DNA from: Verrucomicrobiota bacterium
GTDB taxonomy: Bacteria > Verrucomicrobiota > Verrucomicrobiae > Limisphaerales > UBA11358
Reading direction: 5' to 3'
Assembly (NCBI GenBank): GCA_014860005.1
Contig: JACZKP010000162.1
Location: 1-11,545, forward strand
DNA: 11,545 nucleotides
Program-made: the position numbers and the translations under genes
Shown here: in pieces, positions 1-6,508 of the stretch
How the letters are laid out: each line of letters opens with the position of its first letter
Position numbering within the stretch: the first letter of the stretch is position 1
Notes under the pieces: generated by a model
The model's input: only the letters and a program-made list of their open reading frames with translations
Database searches by the model: none
Told to the model about the DNA's origin: nothing

Positions 1-2
1 CA

Positions 3-191
3 CAGGCCCACGCAAAGAAAAAGAGGGTTGGTCTGCACTACAGCACATTTGAGAAATCCGCAGCCACATGGGCAACAACTTACGAAACAAAGACCCCGAA
101 AAATCGCTGTTTCCCCAGTCGAATAGCGGAAGTCGGGCTAGGAGGCGCGAAGATTGATTGGAACCCGCTTTTTGCCAATGCGGAAATCTAG
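3..191 (+). CDS. Possible C-terminal end of an unidentified protein, cut by the window edge
   Basis: This reading frame is open from the left edge of the window to a TAG at 189-191, giving 62 residues with no start inside. It begins with a Lys/Arg-rich stretch (AKKKRV) and ends GGAKIDWNPLFANAEI. I recognise no domain. Base composition here is less GC-rich than in the genes further right. An open run of 62 codons can occur by chance at this composition, so the call rests only on the open frame and a reasonably protein-like composition. If real, it is the last part of a gene lying to the left, convergent with the small minus-strand ORF that ends at 224. Confidence 0.25.
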   Translation, partial: QAHAKKKRVGLHYSTFEKSAATWATTYETKTPKNRCFPSRIAEVGLGGAKIDWNPLFANAEI

Positions 192-552
192 CTCACAGTT
201 TTCAAAAACCCATCGACCGCCAGTCATTCCTCGAAGCGTTCGATCCGTTTGCCGGCGGCCTGAGCAGTGGCAGCGGTCAATAACAACACGGCGAAAAGAA
301 TTTGTGCTGCTTTGAGCGGAAGCTTGATTCGCGTGAGCATAGGCAGTCCATTGTGACTGCCGGCTTTGTAGCGGAGGTCTTGCGGATAAGCAAGGTTCGC
401 GTTGGTCTGGCGGGTGTTCAGCGCGGTTCGGATGCTTCCCGCGCAGGCCACCATGGCGTTCCGGGAAAAACCGGCGGGGAAATCTTTTGACCGTCCCGCG
501 CGGCTCTGGTTAGCTGGCGCGCGAGTCCGCCGAACGAGATGACCAAAGATTC
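192..552. other. Gene-poor stretch before the transporter
   Basis: Apart from the possible 38-aa minus-strand ORF, I see no supported gene, RNA or repeat here. A TTGACC at 487-492 could be a -35 element for the transporter gene, but no good -10 follows at 16-18 bp (TAGCTG at 511-516 is poor), so I do not call a promoter. The transporter start at 553 has only a weak purine stretch (CGAGATGA) upstream and no true Shine-Dalgarno. Confidence 0.5.
224..340 (-). CDS. Possible 38-aa secreted peptide or decayed signal-peptide remnant
   Basis: The 38-residue product has the layout of a signal peptide. It has a positive N-region (MLTRIKLPLK), a hydrophobic core (ILFAVLLL) and an AQA-like cleavage site near residue 27, leaving a mature part of only about ten residues (GKRIERFEE). 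The frame stays open upstream to an ATG at 454, but that extension is not hydrophobic and the signal-like part starts at the ATG at 340. No Shine-Dalgarno is visible. It could be a true micro-protein, the stump of a secreted protein that lost its body, or a chance ORF. No continuation of a secreted protein was found in the other minus-strand frames below 224. Confidence 0.25.
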   Translation of the reverse strand: MLTRIKLPLKAAQILFAVLLLTAATAQAAGKRIERFEE

Positions 553-1938
553 ATGAATTCGCCCGCCGCGCCGGCTTCCCTGGTTGCTGCCCATCCGCCC
601 GGCTTCCGCCCGCGCCGCGGTTTGAACTGGGGCGCGCTGGGCCTGATGTACGCCTCGTACTACATGTGCCGGTACAATTTCCGGTTCGCCGGGCCGGGCA
701 TGACCAAGGAGTTTGGCTTCGACGCTGCCGACCTCGCCAATCTCTGGGTGATCTGGTCGCTGGCTTACGGCACGGGACAGTTGGTCAACGGCCTGATTTC
801 CGACCGCACCGGCGGCAAGAACATCATGCTGGCCGGCGCCGTCGGGACGATTGCCTGCAACTTCATTTTCGGTTTTTCCTCGTTTGTCGGCACCTTTGCC
901 ACTTTCGGTTTGATTGCCTTGATCAATGGCTGGTTTCAATCGTGCGGCGCGCCCGGCATGGTCAAAATCAACGCCGCTTGGTTTCAACGCAACGAGCGTG
1001 GCACCTTCTCCGGCATTTTCGGCATCATGATCCAGTTGGGCCAGTTCACGGCCAACACGCTGTCGCCGTTTCTGCTCGCCGGTTTTACGCTGACACTCTG
1101 GGGAATCGGCACATGGGTGGTCGAGCCGGGCAACTGGCGGTTGTTGTTTATCGTGCCGCCTTTTGTCACGGCGGCCATGGCCATCTTCATGGCCCTCACC
1201 GTGAAGGAAGAACCGGCGCAGGCGGGTTATCCCACCGCGATCGTGGACGAAATTGACAATAGCGCCGGCACGCGGGTCAGCATCCGGGACACGTTCAAAA
1301 CGATTTTCCGGCATCCGTTGGTTTGGTTTTATGCCGCGGCCTACGCCAGCACCGGTGCCGTGCGGCACAGTTCCGATCAGATGGCGGTGATGTTCTTCAA
1401 GGAGCACCTGCTCATTGACATGAACTCCAAGCCGTTGTCGGTGCTGATCACCATGAATTTAATGACGGCCATGGCGATCATTGGCTCCATTGGCGCCGGA
1501 ATGATTTCGGACAAGTTGTTCAAGGGCGCGCGGTCTCCGGTGGCGATGGGGCTTTACTTCATAGAAGCGGTCGTCATCAGTTGCGCGGCCATTGCCATGT
1601 TCTCGGGGTGGATCAAGCCGGGCCCGCTGGGCGTTTTCCTGGGCGGTATGTTCCTGGTGTTGACCTCGTTGACCGTCAATTCCACGCACTCGATTGTCGG
1701 GGCTGCCGCGCCGATGGACATTGGCGGCAAGAAAATGGCCGGCTTCGCCACCGGCGTGATTGACTCGTTCCAGTATTACGGCTCGGCGTTGAGTCTGTTT
1801 CTGTTCGGCAAGTTCTTCGGCAAGTATGGCTGGAGCGCGTGGTATCCACTGATGGTGATGTTCGCGCTTAGCGGTGGCATTTCCATGTATCTGGTTATGC
1901 GGAAACAGCGACGCATGGCAGGCGGGCCGCGGCTTTGA
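553..1938 (+). CDS. MFS organophosphate:phosphate antiporter (GlpT/UhpT-like, OPA family)
   Basis: This is a 461-residue inner-membrane carrier of the major facilitator superfamily. Relatives exchange inorganic phosphate for phosphate esters such as glycerol-3-phosphate or hexose-phosphate. About twelve hydrophobic helices can be traced. TM1 carries YYMCRYNFRFAGPGM (residues 36-50), matching the OPA signature; Arg40 sits where GlpT has its substrate-binding Arg45. TM2-3 carry the MFS loop motif around LISDRTGGKN (81-90). In the second half Arg271 (GAVRHSSDQ) is placed like the second binding Arg (Arg269) of GlpT. GGKKMAGFATG followed by YYG (391-410) matches the late OPA motif. The two-Arg alignment is by eye. 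The substrate cannot be told from sequence. The gene converges with ogt with only 33 nt between the stop codons, and I see no strong hairpin there. The start at 553 gives a normal length for the family. Confidence 0.88.
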   Translation: MNSPAAPASLVAAHPPGFRPRRGLNWGALGLMYASYYMCRYNFRFAGPGMTKEFGFDAADLANLWVIWSLAYGTGQLVNGLISDRTGGKNIMLAGAVGTIACNFIFGFSSFVGTFATFGLIALINGWFQSCGAPGMVKINAAWFQRNERGTFSGIFGIMIQLGQFTANTLSPFLLAGFTLTLWGIGTWVVEPGNWRLLFIVPPFVTAAMAIFMALTVKEEPAQAGYPTAIVDEIDNSAGTRVSIRDTFKTIFRHPLVWFYAAAYASTGAVRHSSDQMAVMFFKEHLLIDMNSKPLSVLITMNLMTAMAIIGSIGAGMISDKLFKGARSPVAMGLYFIEAVVISCAAIAMFSGWIKPGPLGVFLGGMFLVLTSLTVNSTHSIVGAAAPMDIGGKKMAGFATGVIDSFQYYGSALSLFLFGKFFGKYGWSAWYPLMVMFALSGGISMYLVMRKQRRMAGGPRL

Positions 1939-1971
1939 ACTCGCTGGAACCTGCCGTACACACCAACTGGC

Positions 1972-2484
1972 TTACCTCAACGTCGCGCCCTCGCGTTCCA
2001 GGAGCTTGCGCTTCCAATCCATTCCGCCAGAGAAGCCACCGATCTTCCGGTGCGCCGCCAGCACGCGATGGCAGGGAATCAACACGGGAATGGGATTCGC
2101 ACCGCACGCGCCACCCACCGCGCGCACGGCGTTGGGCCGGCCAATCCGGCGCGCGATCTCGTCGTAGCTGCGCGTCTCGCCGATTTTGATGCGGCACAAT
2201 TCGCGCCACACGGCCTGTTGAAAGTCAGTGCCCGACGAAACCTCGAGCGGCGGCAATGCCGGCGGCACCCGTCCGGCAAGCGCACATTCGAGCGCAGTGA
2301 CAGTAACGCGATGCCACTGGCGGATCTGCGCGGGCATCTCCGCGTCGGCGGGGGACTTGCCCTCGCTGCGACCAGTGGGAAAACTGAGGCTGACCAGGCC
2401 CGTGTCTGAGTATAACGCGAGAAAAGTACCATCAGGCGTCGCAATGGCTTTTGGGAAGTAACGGTTTCTGGTGTGTGAGTTCAT
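1972..2484 (-). CDS. ogt: Methylated-DNA--[protein]-cysteine S-methyltransferase (Ogt type)
   Basis: This suicide repair protein moves the alkyl group from O6-alkylguanine (or O4-alkylthymine) onto its own cysteine. The product is 170 residues, the size of E. coli Ogt, without the zinc-binding Ada N-terminal domain. The active-site motif IPCHRVL holds Cys138, followed by KIGGFSGG. The DNA-binding helix-turn-helix reads SYDEIARRIGRPNAVRAVGGACGANP (two parts: 107-117 and 118-131), with the Arg expected to flip the damaged base at 121. I chose the ATG at 2484. The frame also opens at a TTG at 2517, adding 11 residues (FILPPTGPDT...) that look unlike the family's N-terminus. Neither start has a clear Shine-Dalgarno. 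The gene lies 51 nt downstream of the 176-aa gene on the same strand and may share its transcript. Confidence 0.93.
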   Translation of the reverse strand: MNSHTRNRYFPKAIATPDGTFLALYSDTGLVSLSFPTGRSEGKSPADAEMPAQIRQWHRVTVTALECALAGRVPPALPPLEVSSGTDFQQAVWRELCRIKIGETRSYDEIARRIGRPNAVRAVGGACGANPIPVLIPCHRVLAAHRKIGGFSGGMDWKRKLLEREGATLR

Positions 2485-2535
2485 GGTATCAGGACCGGTG
2501 GGCGGGAGAATGAACAAGGAGCCGGTGCCGGCGCC

Positions 2536-3066
2536 TCAATGATGCCGCACGAACCACCAGAAGATGCCGAGCAAAACCAGGAACAGCGCCACGGCAAACG
2601 CGATGAACCGGTTGCGCGCAATCCGCTTTTCCTTGCGCAGCGGCCGCAGACCTTGAACTCCGCCGGCGGCCAGGTAGCTGACGAGCTTCGGGTTGCTGGT
2701 GGTCGGACCGCGGAAGAGATTCCGCACGCGCCGCATGAAGGCGGGGAGGTCATATTTCCGCACGCCGAGTTCGTTGTAATGCTCCGGCGTAGTGACGCTC
2801 CCGGCACGGGTTCTCAGCCGCTCCTGATTCACTTCTTCAAAGATTGGCTCGCGCGGCAACCGCGTGGCTGTCCGTGAACCGGGCGAGCCCTCACGGGCAA
2901 TCGCGGCGGCATCCGGGACCGCCGCGGAACGCGAGCGCGGCTGGTCGGAACCCGATTGCAATTGCGCATCGAGCCGCTTGATCTGCGATTCCAGCGACGC
3001 AATCTGGGCATTGAGCGCGCGGGTGCGATCCGAGAGGGGATCTGTTTTTTTCTTTAACCAGGCCAT
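2536..3066 (-). CDS. Hypothetical tail-anchored coiled-coil protein (176 aa)
   Basis: I do not recognise a family. The N-terminus is basic (MAWLKKKTDP). A short heptad-like helix covers residues 13-38 (ALNAQIASLESQIKRLDAQL). A polar, Ser/Arg/Pro-rich linker runs to about residue 75. A segment around residues 78-125 contains EEVNQERLR, HYNELGVRKYDLPAFMRRVRNL and looks folded. The last 25 residues hold one hydrophobic helix (FIAFAVALFLVLLGIFWWFV, 154-173) ending in RHH. It has no signal peptide, so a C-terminally anchored membrane protein with a cytoplasmic body is the simplest reading. The gene follows the 224-aa gene on the same strand, and an imperfect hairpin lies immediately before its ATG. 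It could be a structural or assembly factor; function is unknown. Confidence 0.75.
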   Translation of the reverse strand: MAWLKKKTDPLSDRTRALNAQIASLESQIKRLDAQLQSGSDQPRSRSAAVPDAAAIAREGSPGSRTATRLPREPIFEEVNQERLRTRAGSVTTPEHYNELGVRKYDLPAFMRRVRNLFRGPTTSNPKLVSYLAAGGVQGLRPLRKEKRIARNRFIAFAVALFLVLLGIFWWFVRHH

Positions 3067-3072
3067 GCTTCA

Positions 3073-3146
3073 AATCTTAATCGTAATCTTCTGCTTAATC
3101 TTACTCTCCCGGTATCGGGATTGAGATAAAGAGAAAGATCAGGATT
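3073..3146. repeat. Mirrored array of degenerate AATCTT hexamers forming an imperfect long hairpin
   Basis: From 3073 to 3108 six hexamers run in register: AATCTT, AATCGT, AATCTT, CTGCTT, AATCTT, ACTCTC. They lead into a small perfect hairpin, TCCCG-GTAT-CGGGA (3107-3120). From 3123 to 3146 the complement-like units GAGATA, AAGAGA, AAGATC and AGGATT follow. The whole folds as a long, imperfect stem with a tight GC loop. It lies in the 90-nt gap between two minus-strand genes. On their transcript it ends only 6 nt before the ATG of the 176-aa gene. It may be a structured leader, an RNA-processing site, an attenuator or a dispersed repeat. There is no T-run of a classical terminator. Confidence 0.6.
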
Positions 3147-3156
3147 AGACACGTGT

Positions 3157-3831
3157 TCAGCGGTTCAGCAAGACAGCCACCAATAATCCCAGCGCCGCCA
3201 AACCCAACAGCGCGAGCGGCCAGGTGAGTGCCAGACCCAGCCGGCACAATTTGGCGAAACTAAGGGTGGCAAAAGGTGAGGCGGCGGCTTCGCCCGTCTT
3301 CGGCGTGGCCCCGCCTTCCGTCGTTTCGCCGGTCAAAATCGGGAATTTGAGCCGCGCGCCATTCCACTCCATCCTGGCGTTCTCGACGGCGGTTAGCGCG
3401 CGGGTCAACTCGACGTTGAAGTTTTCCTTGTTCCAGGATTCCTCGCGAACGGCTTCCACCTTGGCTAGCGCGTCGCGCAGATCGGCAAGGGCCTTGGCCA
3501 TTTGCTCGGCGTCGCGGCGGGCGGTGAATTCGGCTTCCTCCAGCAGGCCCAGGCCGCGGGTGAGCTGGTGGATCATTTCCTGGCGGCCGGTCTGCAATTC
3601 CGCCTGCCGGCGGCGCACTTCTTCGAGCGCGGCCCGCTCGCGTTCCAACTCCTCCTGCGCCCGCTTCAATTCCGCGAGCTTCTGCTGCGCCTCGGTCACT
3701 TTCACATCCACCTCTTCGCGGGAGGGTGCGCGCGCGGAAAGGCCCGTGCCCGAGGGACTCGTGGCGTAGGGTGATTTGCGCGCTTGAAACTCGGTGTCCA
3801 CAAACTCGGTTGCGTCGTATTCGGAAGCCAT
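3157..3831 (-). CDS. Hypothetical coiled-coil protein with C-terminal membrane anchor (224 aa)
   Basis: No known family is recognised. The acidic N-terminus (MASEYDATEFVDTEF) and a Ser/Thr/Pro-rich stretch to about residue 36 look disordered. Residues 38-135 are strongly helical and charged, with EAQQKLAELKRAQEELERER and EEVRRRQAELQTGRQE, typical of a long coiled coil. A second helical part (140-160) carries NVELTRALTAVENARMEW. A Gly/Thr-rich linker (165-187) leads to a hydrophobic C-terminus (198-222, ALTWPLALLGLAALGLLVAVLL) ending in NR. No signal peptide is present, so it is probably anchored by its tail with the coiled coil in the cytoplasm. Its architecture parallels the 176-aa protein encoded just downstream, and the two may act together. 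No Shine-Dalgarno precedes the ATG at 3831. Confidence 0.75.
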   Translation of the reverse strand: MASEYDATEFVDTEFQARKSPYATSPSGTGLSARAPSREEVDVKVTEAQQKLAELKRAQEELERERAALEEVRRRQAELQTGRQEMIHQLTRGLGLLEEAEFTARRDAEQMAKALADLRDALAKVEAVREESWNKENFNVELTRALTAVENARMEWNGARLKFPILTGETTEGGATPKTGEAAASPFATLSFAKLCRLGLALTWPLALLGLAALGLLVAVLLNR

Positions 3832-3868
3832 GACGCGACTTTAAGCCCGCGCGGAAATGGTGTAAAGC

Positions 3869-3894
3869 GGCGTATTGAAACGGTGGCGTATTGA
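3869..3894. repeat. Direct repeat GGCGTATTGA x2, 16 bp apart, in a divergent promoter region
   Basis: The 10-mer GGCGTATTGA occurs at 3869-3878 and again at 3885-3894, start-to-start 16 bp. It lies in the 143-nt gap between the minus-strand coiled-coil gene (start 3831) and the plus-strand GST gene (start 3975). The position would suit an operator or activator site, but two copies alone could be chance. Confidence 0.35.
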
Positions 3895-3912
3895 GCCGTG
3901 AGGTCTTTCCGC

Positions 3913-3966
3913 TTGTCACTGCGAATCCGCCGTCCTAGATTTCCGCCGTTGAAAGCACATTTAGGA
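3913..3966 (+). promoter_or_regulatory. Sigma70-like promoter and ribosome binding site for the GST-fold gene
   Basis: A TTGTCA at 3913-3918 (5 of 6 to consensus) is followed after 17 bp by TAGATT at 3936-3941 (4 of 6), which would place the transcript start near 3948. AGGA at 3963-3966, 8 nt before the ATG at 3975, is the clearest Shine-Dalgarno in the window. The elements and spacing are seen; activity is inferred. Confidence 0.45.
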
Positions 3967-3974
3967 ATTCTGAC

Positions 3975-4634
3975 ATGATTGAACTGGTTCAGTTTCCGTG
4001 GAGTCCGTTCTGCATCGTCCAACGCCGCATCCTGGAATTCGCCGGAGTTCGCTTCAAAATCGTCAACATCCCCAACGGCGACCGTTCCCTGGTCTGGAAA
4101 CTCACCAGAGAACGATATTACGGCGTGCCCGTGCTCAAAGATGGCAAATCCGTGATCTTTGAGGTTGGCGACGATTCCCAAGTCATCGGCAAGTATCTGG
4201 ACAACAAATTCTCGCTGGGCCTGTTTCCGGCGGAATGGGAAGGCGTGCAATCCATTCTGTGGCGTTACATTGAAAACGACATCGAAGGACCATGCTTCAA
4301 GCTCACCGACATCCACTGGCGGGAATTGATCCCACCGCGTGACCGGTTGCTCTTCCTGCGTCACAAGGAACGAAAATTCGGACGCGGCTGCCTGGACCTG
4401 TGGCGCACGCAGGAGGCCGCGCTGCTCAAACAACTGGAGCAAGCACTGCTGCCGTTCGAGGAAATGCTCATCCACCAACCGTTTCTGCTGGGTGACCGCC
4501 CGCGCTTCGTGGATTTCGACCTCTATGGGATGCTGGGCGATTTTCTCTACACCGGCCATTACTCCCTGCCGGCGGCGCACCCGCAAATCCAGCAATGGCA
4601 CCGCCGCATGGTCACGATCAAGAAGTCACAATAA
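3975..4634 (+). CDS. Glutathione S-transferase family protein
   Basis: The 219-residue product has an N-terminal thioredoxin-fold domain (about 1-78) and an all-helical C-terminal domain, the usual GST length. The active-site loop reads PWSPFCIVQRR, with Ser10-Pro-Phe-Cys13. Many bacterial GSTs or glutaredoxin-like relatives have CPFC here, so the first Cys is replaced by Ser. VPVL (51-54) gives the cis-proline and GDDSQVIGKYLD (65-76) the glutathione gamma-glutamyl site. In the C-domain LLGDRPRFVDFDLYG (171-185) matches the N-capping box that stabilises the GST core. Known members conjugate or reduce substrates with glutathione, or act as lyases or peroxidases; the substrate is unknown. The central part (105-140, WRELIPPRDRLLFLRHKERKFGRG) is basic. 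The gene has its own promoter-like sequence and RBS and is separated from phoH2 by 151 nt. Confidence 0.82.
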   Translation: MIELVQFPWSPFCIVQRRILEFAGVRFKIVNIPNGDRSLVWKLTRERYYGVPVLKDGKSVIFEVGDDSQVIGKYLDNKFSLGLFPAEWEGVQSILWRYIENDIEGPCFKLTDIHWRELIPPRDRLLFLRHKERKFGRGCLDLWRTQEAALLKQLEQALLPFEEMLIHQPFLLGDRPRFVDFDLYGMLGDFLYTGHYSLPAAHPQIQQWHRRMVTIKKSQ

Positions 4635-4764
4635 AGCATGATGTACGAGGCAGATCAGTTGCAGCGTCCCCGGCAGGATTGTCGTATCGCCAGAAATGGA
4701 GGCCAGCATTGAACCGGCAATGTCCAATTCGCGCAGCCAATCCAATGTGAACCTCCGCAATTGC

Positions 4765-4778
4765 CAAATTTGAATTTG
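4765..4778. promoter_or_regulatory. Palindrome CAAATT-TG-AATTTG just before the PIN-PhoH start
   Basis: A perfect 6-bp dyad around a 2-nt centre lies 7 nt before the ATG at 4786, in an AT-rich patch in otherwise GC-rich DNA. There is no Shine-Dalgarno in front of this start. The site could be an operator overlapping the leader or simply an AT-rich promoter tract. The rest of the 151-nt gap shows no clear promoter or hairpin. Confidence 0.35.
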
Positions 4779-4785
4779 TCACTGA

Positions 4786-6099
4786 ATGAAGAACTATATC
4801 CTCGACACCAACGTCCTCCTCCACGACCCACATTCGTTACTCAATTTCGAGGAAAACAACGTCCTCGTGCCCATCGAAGTCATCGAGGAAATTGACCGTT
4901 TCAAACGCGAGTCCACGGAATTGGGCCAGAACGCGCGCACCGTGTCCCGCATGCTCGACAGCTACCGGGCGAGCGGCAGCCTGAGCGAAGGCGTGCGCCT
5001 GCCCACGGGCGGCAAACTCAAGATCGGTTTCCAGAAGAAGGACCCCGCACGGAACGGTCACAGCTTTCTGGCCGACAACACCGTGGACAACCGCATTTTG
5101 TCGTTCGCCCGGTCGGTGCAAAAAGCGCAGCCACGCCAGCACACGGTCCTCGTCACCAAAGACATCAACCTGCGCATCAAAGCCGATGCGCTTGGCCTGT
5201 CGGCCGAGGACTATGAGAACGATCGTGTCTTCATCAAGGACCTTTACACGGGCATGATTGAACTGCCGGTGTCGCCGGAGAAACTGGCCGCCTTCCGGGC
5301 CAACGGCGAAATGGAACTCAACGGCGGCAAGCAGTATTTCCCCAATGAATACTGCACGCTCACGGATGAGACCAATCCCAAGCGCACCGCGCTCACCAAG
5401 GTGGATGCCACCGGCACCAAGCTCATGCCCATCATTGACTGCCGCGAAGGCGTGTGGGGCATCAAGCCGCGCAATCGCGAACAGCACTTCGCCTTCGACG
5501 CGCTCCTCGATGACCGCGTCAAACTGGTCACGCTGATGGGCAAGGCGGGCACGGGAAAAACCCTGATGGCCATGGCTGCGGGCCTGAAGCGCACCGTGCT
5601 CGACCGCGAATTCCGCCGGCTCGTCGTGGCGCGCCCGACGATCTCGATGGGCAAGGAACTGGGTTTCCTGCCCGGCTCCCTGGAAGAAAAGCTCGCGCCG
5701 TGGATGCAGCCCATTCACGACGCACTGGAAATGTTGAGCGACCTGAACATGGGCCACGACCACCGCCGCAGCACTGATCTGATGCGCTCCGGCAGCATTG
5801 TGGTTGAAGCGTTGAGCTACATCCGCGGCCGCAGCATCGCGAACCAGTTCATGATCATTGACGAGGCCCAGAACCTCACGCCACTGGAAGTCAAAACTAT
5901 CGTCACCCGCGTGGGCCACGGCACGAAGATCGTGTTCACCGGCGACCCTTACCAGATTGACAATCCCTACGTGGACAGTTCCTCCAACGGATTCAACTAC
6001 GTCGTGAGCCGGTTTCGCACGGAAGCCGTGGCGGCCCACATCGAACTGCAAAAAGGCGAGCGCTCGGAACTGGCGGAACTGGCGGCGAATATTTTGTGA
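4786..6099 (+). CDS. phoH2: PIN domain-PhoH fusion ATPase (PhoH2/YlaK type)
   Basis: This is a full-length 437-residue fusion of an N-terminal PIN ribonuclease domain and a C-terminal PhoH ATPase. Mycobacterial homologues of this arrangement unwind and cleave RNA. The PIN part starts at once with YILDTNVLLHDP (Asp7), continues with VPIEVIEEIDRFK (28-40), and has LADNTVDNRIL (Asp97/Asp101) and LVTKDINLRIKA (Asp126), so the acidic metal-binding set looks intact. The PhoH part has Walker A GKAGTGKT (252-259), ARPTISMGKELGFLPGS (282-298), Walker B FMIIDEAQN (355-363), TGDPYQID (385-392) and a closing GERSELAELAA (424-434). It is probably cytoplasmic and acts on RNA. In mycobacteria a short antitoxin gene precedes phoH2; no such ORF is evident here. 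The start at 4786 is fixed by the PIN N-terminus. Confidence 0.93.
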   Translation: MKNYILDTNVLLHDPHSLLNFEENNVLVPIEVIEEIDRFKRESTELGQNARTVSRMLDSYRASGSLSEGVRLPTGGKLKIGFQKKDPARNGHSFLADNTVDNRILSFARSVQKAQPRQHTVLVTKDINLRIKADALGLSAEDYENDRVFIKDLYTGMIELPVSPEKLAAFRANGEMELNGGKQYFPNEYCTLTDETNPKRTALTKVDATGTKLMPIIDCREGVWGIKPRNREQHFAFDALLDDRVKLVTLMGKAGTGKTLMAMAAGLKRTVLDREFRRLVVARPTISMGKELGFLPGSLEEKLAPWMQPIHDALEMLSDLNMGHDHRRSTDLMRSGSIVVEALSYIRGRSIANQFMIIDEAQNLTPLEVKTIVTRVGHGTKIVFTGDPYQIDNPYVDSSSNGFNYVVSRFRTEAVAAHIELQKGERSELAELAANIL

Positions 6100-6196
6100 T
6101 CGGAGCGCCGGTTTCCGAACCGACTCGAACCGGCCCGCGCCGTAATCGCGCGAGTAAAAAGTCGCGCCAACTGAGCAGTCGGGTAGTATCAGCCCA

Positions 6197-6355
6197 GTGA
6201 TTTACCTGGACTACAACGCGACCACACCCGTCCTAGCGGAAGTGATCGAGGCGATGCAGCCATTCTTCACGGAACGATGGGACAATCCGTCCAGCCTCTC
6301 TGCCACCGCCACCAGCGGGGAGCCCTGTTTCTACCGCGTGAGCGTAAACACGTGA
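6197..6355 (+). pseudogene. N-terminal remnant of a cysteine desulfurase (NifS/IscS-like), joined to an unrelated tail
   Basis: A GTG at 6197 opens 52 codons to a TGA at 6353. The first 35 or so residues read IYLDYNATTPVL, then EVIEAMQPFFTERWDNPSS. This is the classic N-terminus of class V aminotransferase-like cysteine desulfurases (YLDYNATTP near the start, NPSS before the usual His/Gly-rich helix). After SS the similarity stops. The remaining residues (ATATSGEPCFYRVSVNT) do not fit the family, and the roughly 350 residues with the PLP lysine and catalytic Cys are absent. The tail resembles the FYR-V ending I associate with secreted verrucomicrobial proteins; this is an impression, not a match. 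The simplest reading is a deletion scar fusing two genes. An assembly join is the alternative. Confidence 0.7.
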
Positions 6356-6508
6356 GTTGCCACCGGCTGGGCACGTTGCCGGTTTCACACAACTAACGCC
6401 TTGCTACCAACCTTCCGATGCCCGGTTTGCGTAAGAATACGGATTTGATTCGTCGCCCGGCCCAGCTAACCTCCGCTCCATAAACTTAACCTTACCGTTG
6501 GTGACACT
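6356..6508. other. Leader of the 757-aa gene, no gene seen
   Basis: Between the desulfurase remnant and the next start I see no ORF with support. GGTGA at 6499-6503, four bases before the ATG at 6509, pairs with the end of the anti-Shine-Dalgarno and may serve as a close ribosome binding site. No convincing -35/-10 pair was found. Confidence 0.4.

Noticed and set aside
487..516. TTGACC ... TAGCTG as a promoter for the transporter
   Set aside because: The -10 is poor and such a pair is expected by chance; no RBS supports it.
418..1407. Long minus-strand ORF (329 codons) opposite the transporter
   Set aside because: It is antisense to a clearly recognised MFS gene, has the Arg/Gly/His-rich composition of a GC-rich shadow frame and no domain.
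1939..1971. Bidirectional terminator between the converging transporter and ogt genes
   Set aside because: I looked for a stem-loop in the 33-nt gap and found none convincing.
2521..2532. GCCGG-TG-CCGGC dyad between the 176-aa gene and ogt
   Set aside because: A 2-nt loop is too small for a hairpin and the site is common in GC-rich DNA.
3702..4601. 299-codon minus-strand ORF spanning the GST gene and its promoter region
   Set aside because: It overlaps the GST gene over almost its whole length and has no recognisable domain.
4618..4833. Minus-strand ORF of 71 codons in the gap before phoH2, considered as a possible antitoxin
   Set aside because: It is on the wrong strand for a co-transcribed antitoxin, runs into phoH2 in antisense and shows no antitoxin motif.
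4837..6051. 404-codon minus-strand ORF opposite phoH2
   Set aside because: It is the antisense of a conserved PIN-PhoH gene; the composition is shadow-like and no motif is present.
6148..6167. GCGCGA-(8 nt)-TCGCGC hairpin after phoH2 as a terminator
   Set aside because: It has a 6-bp stem but no T run follows, and it lies just before the desulfurase remnant; too weak to call.
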